Below are positions 19,335 through 22,122 of a DNA stretch of 22,122 bases, piece by piece. A program made the translations under genes and the position numbers. The notes under the pieces were generated by a model, which ran no database searches, was not told where the DNA came from, and worked only from the letters and a program-made list of their open reading frames with translations. This stretch comes from Gnetum montanum. Lineage: Eukaryota; Streptophyta; Gnetopsida; Gnetales; Gnetaceae. Every line of letters begins with the position of its first letter. Positions within the stretch are counted from its first letter, which is position 1. Where the stretch lies: positions 209,562-231,683 of the forward strand of contig MNCI01035134.1 in assembly GCA_015680685.1 (NCBI GenBank), in the 5' to 3' direction.

Positions 19335-19640
19335 GGGTTATGCGTAAACAGTGTAGCGGGCGTAAAACAGAGCGAACAGTGAAAACAGGGTGTAAACAAA
19401 ATGTAGATGGCGTAACAGCGTAAACTGATATACACAGCGTAAAATAAGCGTAAACCTGAACACAGCGTAAACAGGGCGTAAACTAGGTGTAAAGCGTACA
19501 CGGGGCGTAAAGCGTAAACAGGCGTAAACAGGGCGTAAACGGCGTAATCAGAGCGTAAATGTGAACGAGCGTAAGCAGAAACACATGCAAGAAGTCAGCG
19601 TAAACTATAAGTTGGAAACTGTAAACTGTAAACTGTATTA
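19335..19640 (-). repeat. GCGTAAAC motif cluster in R-U5 of LTR D
   Basis: Many exact or one-off copies of GCGTAAAC (GTTTACGC in the sense of D) in about 300 bp with irregular spacing. LTR C has a T-rich GTTTACAT version at the matching place (13820-13970). Confidence 0.8.
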
Positions 19641-19876
19641 TGAAGTGGAAATGTAGTGCACCGGTCTAACGCAGTTGTGGCTGAACAAAAGGCGGACGTA
19701 AAGCCCCGGTGGGTGCAGGGATGCGGCTGGTTCTCACGGTAGGTGGAGCGTAGAGACTATGCTCGGCATACAGAACTTCCAGCGTAAGCGTAAGAGGTTT
19801 TGGTTTGCAGCGTAATTGCTCTGGGGTCTGCTCTGGTAAATTTTTGCCGACCTCCTGGAATACGCGAAAAACTGGG

Positions 19877-19886
19877 CTTTTTATAG
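19877..19886 (-). promoter_or_regulatory. TATA box of LTR D
   Basis: CTATAAAAAG on the minus strand in the context CCACCTATAAAAAGCCC, about 80 bp downstream (in the D direction) of the GCGTATACGC array. Confidence 0.7.
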
Positions 19887-19964
19887 GTGGGGTTTTACCG
19901 GGAAAATCGGGTTGGGAGACACGTGGCGTGTCGACCAAGTGCGTACAATTTAGAAATATGGTAT

Positions 19965-20300
19965 ACGCTGGGCGTATACGCTACATCAGGCCAGCATGTA
20001 CGCTGGACTTGCTGGGCGTGTGAACTTTGGTGGACGCTGGGCGTATACGCTGGACTTGCTGGGTGTGTGAACTTTGGTGGACGCTGGGCGTATACGCTGG
20101 GGTGTATACGCTGATGGACGCTGGCGTATACGCTGATGGATGTTGGCGTATACGCTGGGCGTATACGCTGATGGATGTCGACTTGCTTCAATTCTTGCTC
20201 CTGTTGCACCTGCTGAGCGTACATGTGAGGCGTGTATGCTGGGCGTCGGGCATATACGCTAGGCGTAGACGCTGGGCGTATACGCTGGGCGTAGACGCTG
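19965..20300. repeat. GCGTATACGC palindrome array in U3 of LTR D
   Basis: The 10-bp palindrome GCGTATACGC occurs about seven times, with variants such as GCGTAGACGC and CATATACGC. A 47-bp unit (from GGACTTGCTGGGCG to GCGTATACGCT) is tandemly repeated at 20005 and 20052. The array is CpG-dense and lies upstream of the D TATA box. Open frames on both strands here reflect the repeat. Confidence 0.9.
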
Positions 20301-20304
20301 GCAC

Positions 20305-20328
20305 AACACTTGGTAAAAACCAAGTGTT
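20305..20328. repeat. Perfect 10-bp hairpin at the edge of the D U3 array
   Basis: AACACTTGGT and ACCAAGTGTT flank a four-base AAAA loop. It lies directly next to the GCGTATACGC array. Confidence 0.75.
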
Positions 20329-20429
20329 TCGATCCTCAAAATTGCCATGTGTGACTTCAAATGTAGCCAAAGTCGTCTGAGGGTCACGGGGACCTACTTC
20401 TTGCTGGACAAGTGCCAAACTCGAAATTT

Positions 20430-20514
20430 TTGTGGTGTTTCATTGGCCCCTCTTTGTTGACGCTTGGAGGAATCGACTCGAGAAGCGTCAACAAAGAAAC
20501 GCAAAACACCACAA
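20430..20514. repeat. 85-bp foldback inside U3 of LTR D
   Basis: The inner arms TCTTTGTTGACGCTT (20451-20465) and AAGCGTCAACAAAGA (20483-20497) are perfect 15-bp inverted repeats around a 17-base loop. The outer arms TTGTGGTGTTT (20430-20440) and AAACACCACAA (20504-20514) are perfect over 11 bp. The unpaired stretches between the two stems differ in length (10 and 6). No clear target duplication flanks it, so a MITE is possible but unproven. Confidence 0.8.
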
Positions 20515-20987
20515 GCAACTTGATAAAAGCTTTGTCCCTTGCCACTTGACTAGACGTCATCATGCCGTGTTTAGTAGTGTATGGGATTGAAAAAGGTGAG
20601 ATTGGTAGCTGGTAGGAGAGAAGGGATTGTGGGGATTGGTGAATGCCCAAGGGATCATGCTGGGGAAATGGGATGCTTAGGTGTGCGGCATGCCGGTCCT
20701 TGTCGATAGCCACTTTTTTGGCAGACTCGGAATTTAGGCATGCGATGCACGTCCTTTTGTAGAACAGTGCTCTTGGCTAGTGTTCAAGAGATCTTGTTGT
20801 CAATGCCAAAGCCACAGGGTGATGTTTTGCATTCTTTGGAGGAACAACACCCTTCTTTGGGAAAACTATAAGAGAAGAGCCAAAGCTATGCAACAGGATA
20901 TTTCTTGATTGCTTTTGACATGAGTACCTATTTTCAAGATCGATACCTTCCCGCTTGGGGCTTGTATGGGAAGTGCCAAGGGTCTCA

Positions 20988-20996
20988 TTTTTTTTT
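20988..20996 (-). other. A-run before LTR D, possible polypurine tract
   Basis: Nine A on the minus strand (CCACAAAAAAAAA) immediately before the TG of the proposed LTR. This is where the plus-strand primer tract should be, but it lacks the usual G residues, so the call is weak. Confidence 0.35.
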
Positions 20997-21225
20997 GTGG
21001 TAAATCGTTCTTGTACTCATGTGCGAATATTGTGTTTTGTGTGTTGCGACTGCTGTAATGTTTTGCAGTGTGCAATAGTTTGGTGAACAGATAGTGAATT
21101 TTCGGGGAATGGGAATGTACGGGTTAACGGTTTGATTTAGTCTTGCAAGGTGGATTAATGGACATTGCCTCATCTTGTTGCCTATGATGAAATGCACTCT
21201 CGTATGAGAACTTCTGAGTGTCATC
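20997..21225 (-). other. Element D 3' tail (putative last exon)
   Basis: Lies between the conserved acceptor and the A-run. It begins GATGACACTC and is partly alignable with the C tail at 18998-19152. A short open frame covers part of it, but it is not convincingly shared with C, so no protein is called. Confidence 0.45.
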
Positions 21226-21920
21226 CTGCAAACATAACTCCAAGGAGACAAGAAAACTATGAGTGAATAAATGAGTTCAGATCTAAACAGCTGGAGGTGA
21301 ACAAAAATATTGAGGACGATTCAGAGCACTGAGTGCGTATGTCGACGATGTTGATGAGATTTTGTGCCGATGAGGGATGCAATGATTCTGATGAATGAAT
21401 ACGGCTGCAGAGTGAAGAGTCGGAGATGAACGTGCCAGTTTATAGTCTTAATGGACTATCAAGGGTTAGTTTTGTGTCGTAACCCATTGGACATTGCTTG
21501 TTTAGCGTCGTGGCGGACGGTACATTGCCAGTTTCGAGTCTTAGCGGACCATGCAGAGGCAAGCTAGTTTATAGTCTTAGCGGACTCTGATGGTGGAGAC
21601 AGTGGCAGTTTACTGTCGTGTCGGACAGATGCTAGTTTATCGTCATTGCGGACACTGTGGGATTGGTTTTAAGTCATAACCCAGGACTGTTTTATGGTAT
21701 CAGTTTATCGTCATGATTCCAGGATGAGCTGTGGTATCAGTTTATAGTCGTGATTCCAGGACTAGCTGTGGTATCAGTCTATAGTCGTGATTCCAGGACT
21801 AGCTGTGGTATCGGTTTATAGTCGTGATTTCAAGACTAGCTGTGGTATCAGTTTATAGTCGTGATTCCAGGACTAGCTGTGGTATCAGTTTATAGTCATG
21901 ATTCCAGGACTAGTACGTAC
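21226..21920 (-). other. Putative intron of element D enclosing a tandem array
   Basis: On the minus strand the donor CTCAG|GTACGT lies at 21920, 13 bp after the integrase stop codon. The acceptor TTTTCTTGTCTCC...GTTTGCAG|GATGACAC ends at 21226. The 695-bp interval corresponds to the 722-bp interval of element C. The acceptor and its pyrimidine tract are closely conserved between C and D; the donors differ but both fit the plant consensus. Confidence 0.5.
21437..21910 (-). repeat. 3' tandem array of element D (37-bp units and variants)
   Basis: GGTATCAGTTTATAGTCGTG-type units (plus-strand reading) start at 21696, 21733, 21770, 21807, 21844 and 21881, an exact 37-bp period with few differences. 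Between 21437 and 21690 lie looser units with AGTTTATAGTCTTAGCGGAC. Order and core match the C array when both are read in the sense of their own element. Confidence 0.92.
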
Positions 21921-21932
21921 CTGAGCTTAAAT

Positions 21933-22121
21933 TTATGTATAAAACGATTTTAGGAACAAGTGATTGGTTGGATTTGCAAATTCTTTTCCGTCCATGTCAG
22001 CTAGCTTGAAAGCTCCGTTGTCGAATGCTTTGATGACCAGGTAAGGCCCTTCCCAGTTGACTGAGAATTTATCCGGGTGTTCTCGAACAGCCTTAAGCAT
22101 GAGGTCTCCTTCTTTGATGGG
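21933..22121 (-). CDS. Element D integrase C-terminus (Ty3/gypsy GPY/F region), partial
   Basis: The last 62 codons of a Ty3/gypsy Pol polyprotein, entering from the right edge and ending at TAA 21933-21935. It contains the GPY/F module: VREHPDKFSVNWEGPYLVIK followed by AFDNGAFKLADMDG and a short tail ending LFLKSFYT. In this family the module follows the integrase catalytic core and takes part in multimerisation and DNA contact during insertion. No chromodomain follows before the stop. There is no stop or frameshift in the visible part, in contrast to elements A, B and C, so D may be younger. The start and the catalytic residues lie outside the window. Just after the stop comes a consensus splice donor and the tandem array. 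Confidence 0.85.
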   Translation of the reverse strand, partial: PIKEGDLMLKAVREHPDKFSVNWEGPYLVIKAFDNGAFKLADMDGKEFANPTNHLFLKSFYT

Positions 22122-22122
22122 G

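Larger units (their letters stand above)
19157..20987 (-). repeat. Element D 3' LTR (leftward element, approximate limits)
   Basis: About 1.83 kb. On the minus strand it begins TGAGACC at 20987 just after an A9 run and ends CGATTTCA at 19157. U3 holds the GCGTATACGC array; TATA is at 19877-19886; R-U5 holds the GCGTAAAC cluster and two hairpins. The final 150 bp match the end of LTR C (shared CTAGCTYGCCCT, GAAGGYAGGGTCA and CTTCCAG). An alternative left limit is 19141 (TGTTCCC). It is the 3' LTR because the integrase C-terminus lies upstream of it on the same strand. Confidence 0.6.

Noticed and set aside
19895-20323. Repetitive open frames on both strands with Tyr/Ala/Pro-rich repeats
   Set aside because: They are generated by the GCGTATACGC array. 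Frames open in both directions over a stop-poor palindrome repeat are not evidence of a gene.

Overview
The window looks like nuclear DNA from a plant with a large, repeat-rich genome. It holds Ty3/gypsy-type LTR retrotransposon pieces, an L1-type LINE with the plant-style C-terminal zinc finger, and long AT-rich unassigned DNA. I see no host gene, rRNA, true tRNA, CRISPR array or bacterial-style operon. A gymnosperm or another large-genome plant is a guess; the sequence does not settle it.

Layout. (1) 1-1840: left part of element A on the minus strand: gag with one in-frame stop, a tRNA-Asp-type primer binding site (PBS), and a 960-bp LTR with matching 7-bp ends and a palindrome array just upstream of its TATA box. 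(2) 2014 to about 5000: element B, minus strand, a decayed Ty3/gypsy gag-protease with a CCHC knuckle, a mutated initiator-Met-type PBS and an LTR rich in AAGATGTC motifs; everything after the protease-RT linker is missing. (3) About 5100-8770: 3.6 kb AT-rich DNA with no recognisable gene, one weak SINE-like patch and one palindrome. (4) About 8770-12260: minus-strand LINE ORF2 pseudogene (endonuclease end, RT, zf-RVT) and its 3' UTR. (5) 12283-19152: element C, plus strand: long LTR with 191-bp tandem repeats, PBS, repeat-filled leader, and gag-protease in essentially one frame with many stops. RT, RNase H and integrase are absent. A tandem array flanked by consensus splice sites follows. (6) 19157-22122: 3' part of related element D on the minus strand: intact-looking integrase C-terminus at the right edge, the same splice-flanked tandem array, an A-run and a 1.8-kb LTR.

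C and D belong to one lineage. Their LTR ends align, they share two adjacent RNA-level hairpins with compensatory base changes, and both carry 37-38 bp tandem arrays between a 5' splice-site consensus and a conserved polypyrimidine/YAG acceptor. C lacks the polymerase genes and could have depended on a D-like partner for replication (inference). C's array core also appears inside its gag coding sequence as a 30-bp in-frame repeat. This shared architecture of intron-like arrays and covarying U5 hairpins is the most unusual thing in the window.

All coordinates and motifs were read by eye. No alignment, folding or database search was run, so LTR boundaries and family names are estimates.
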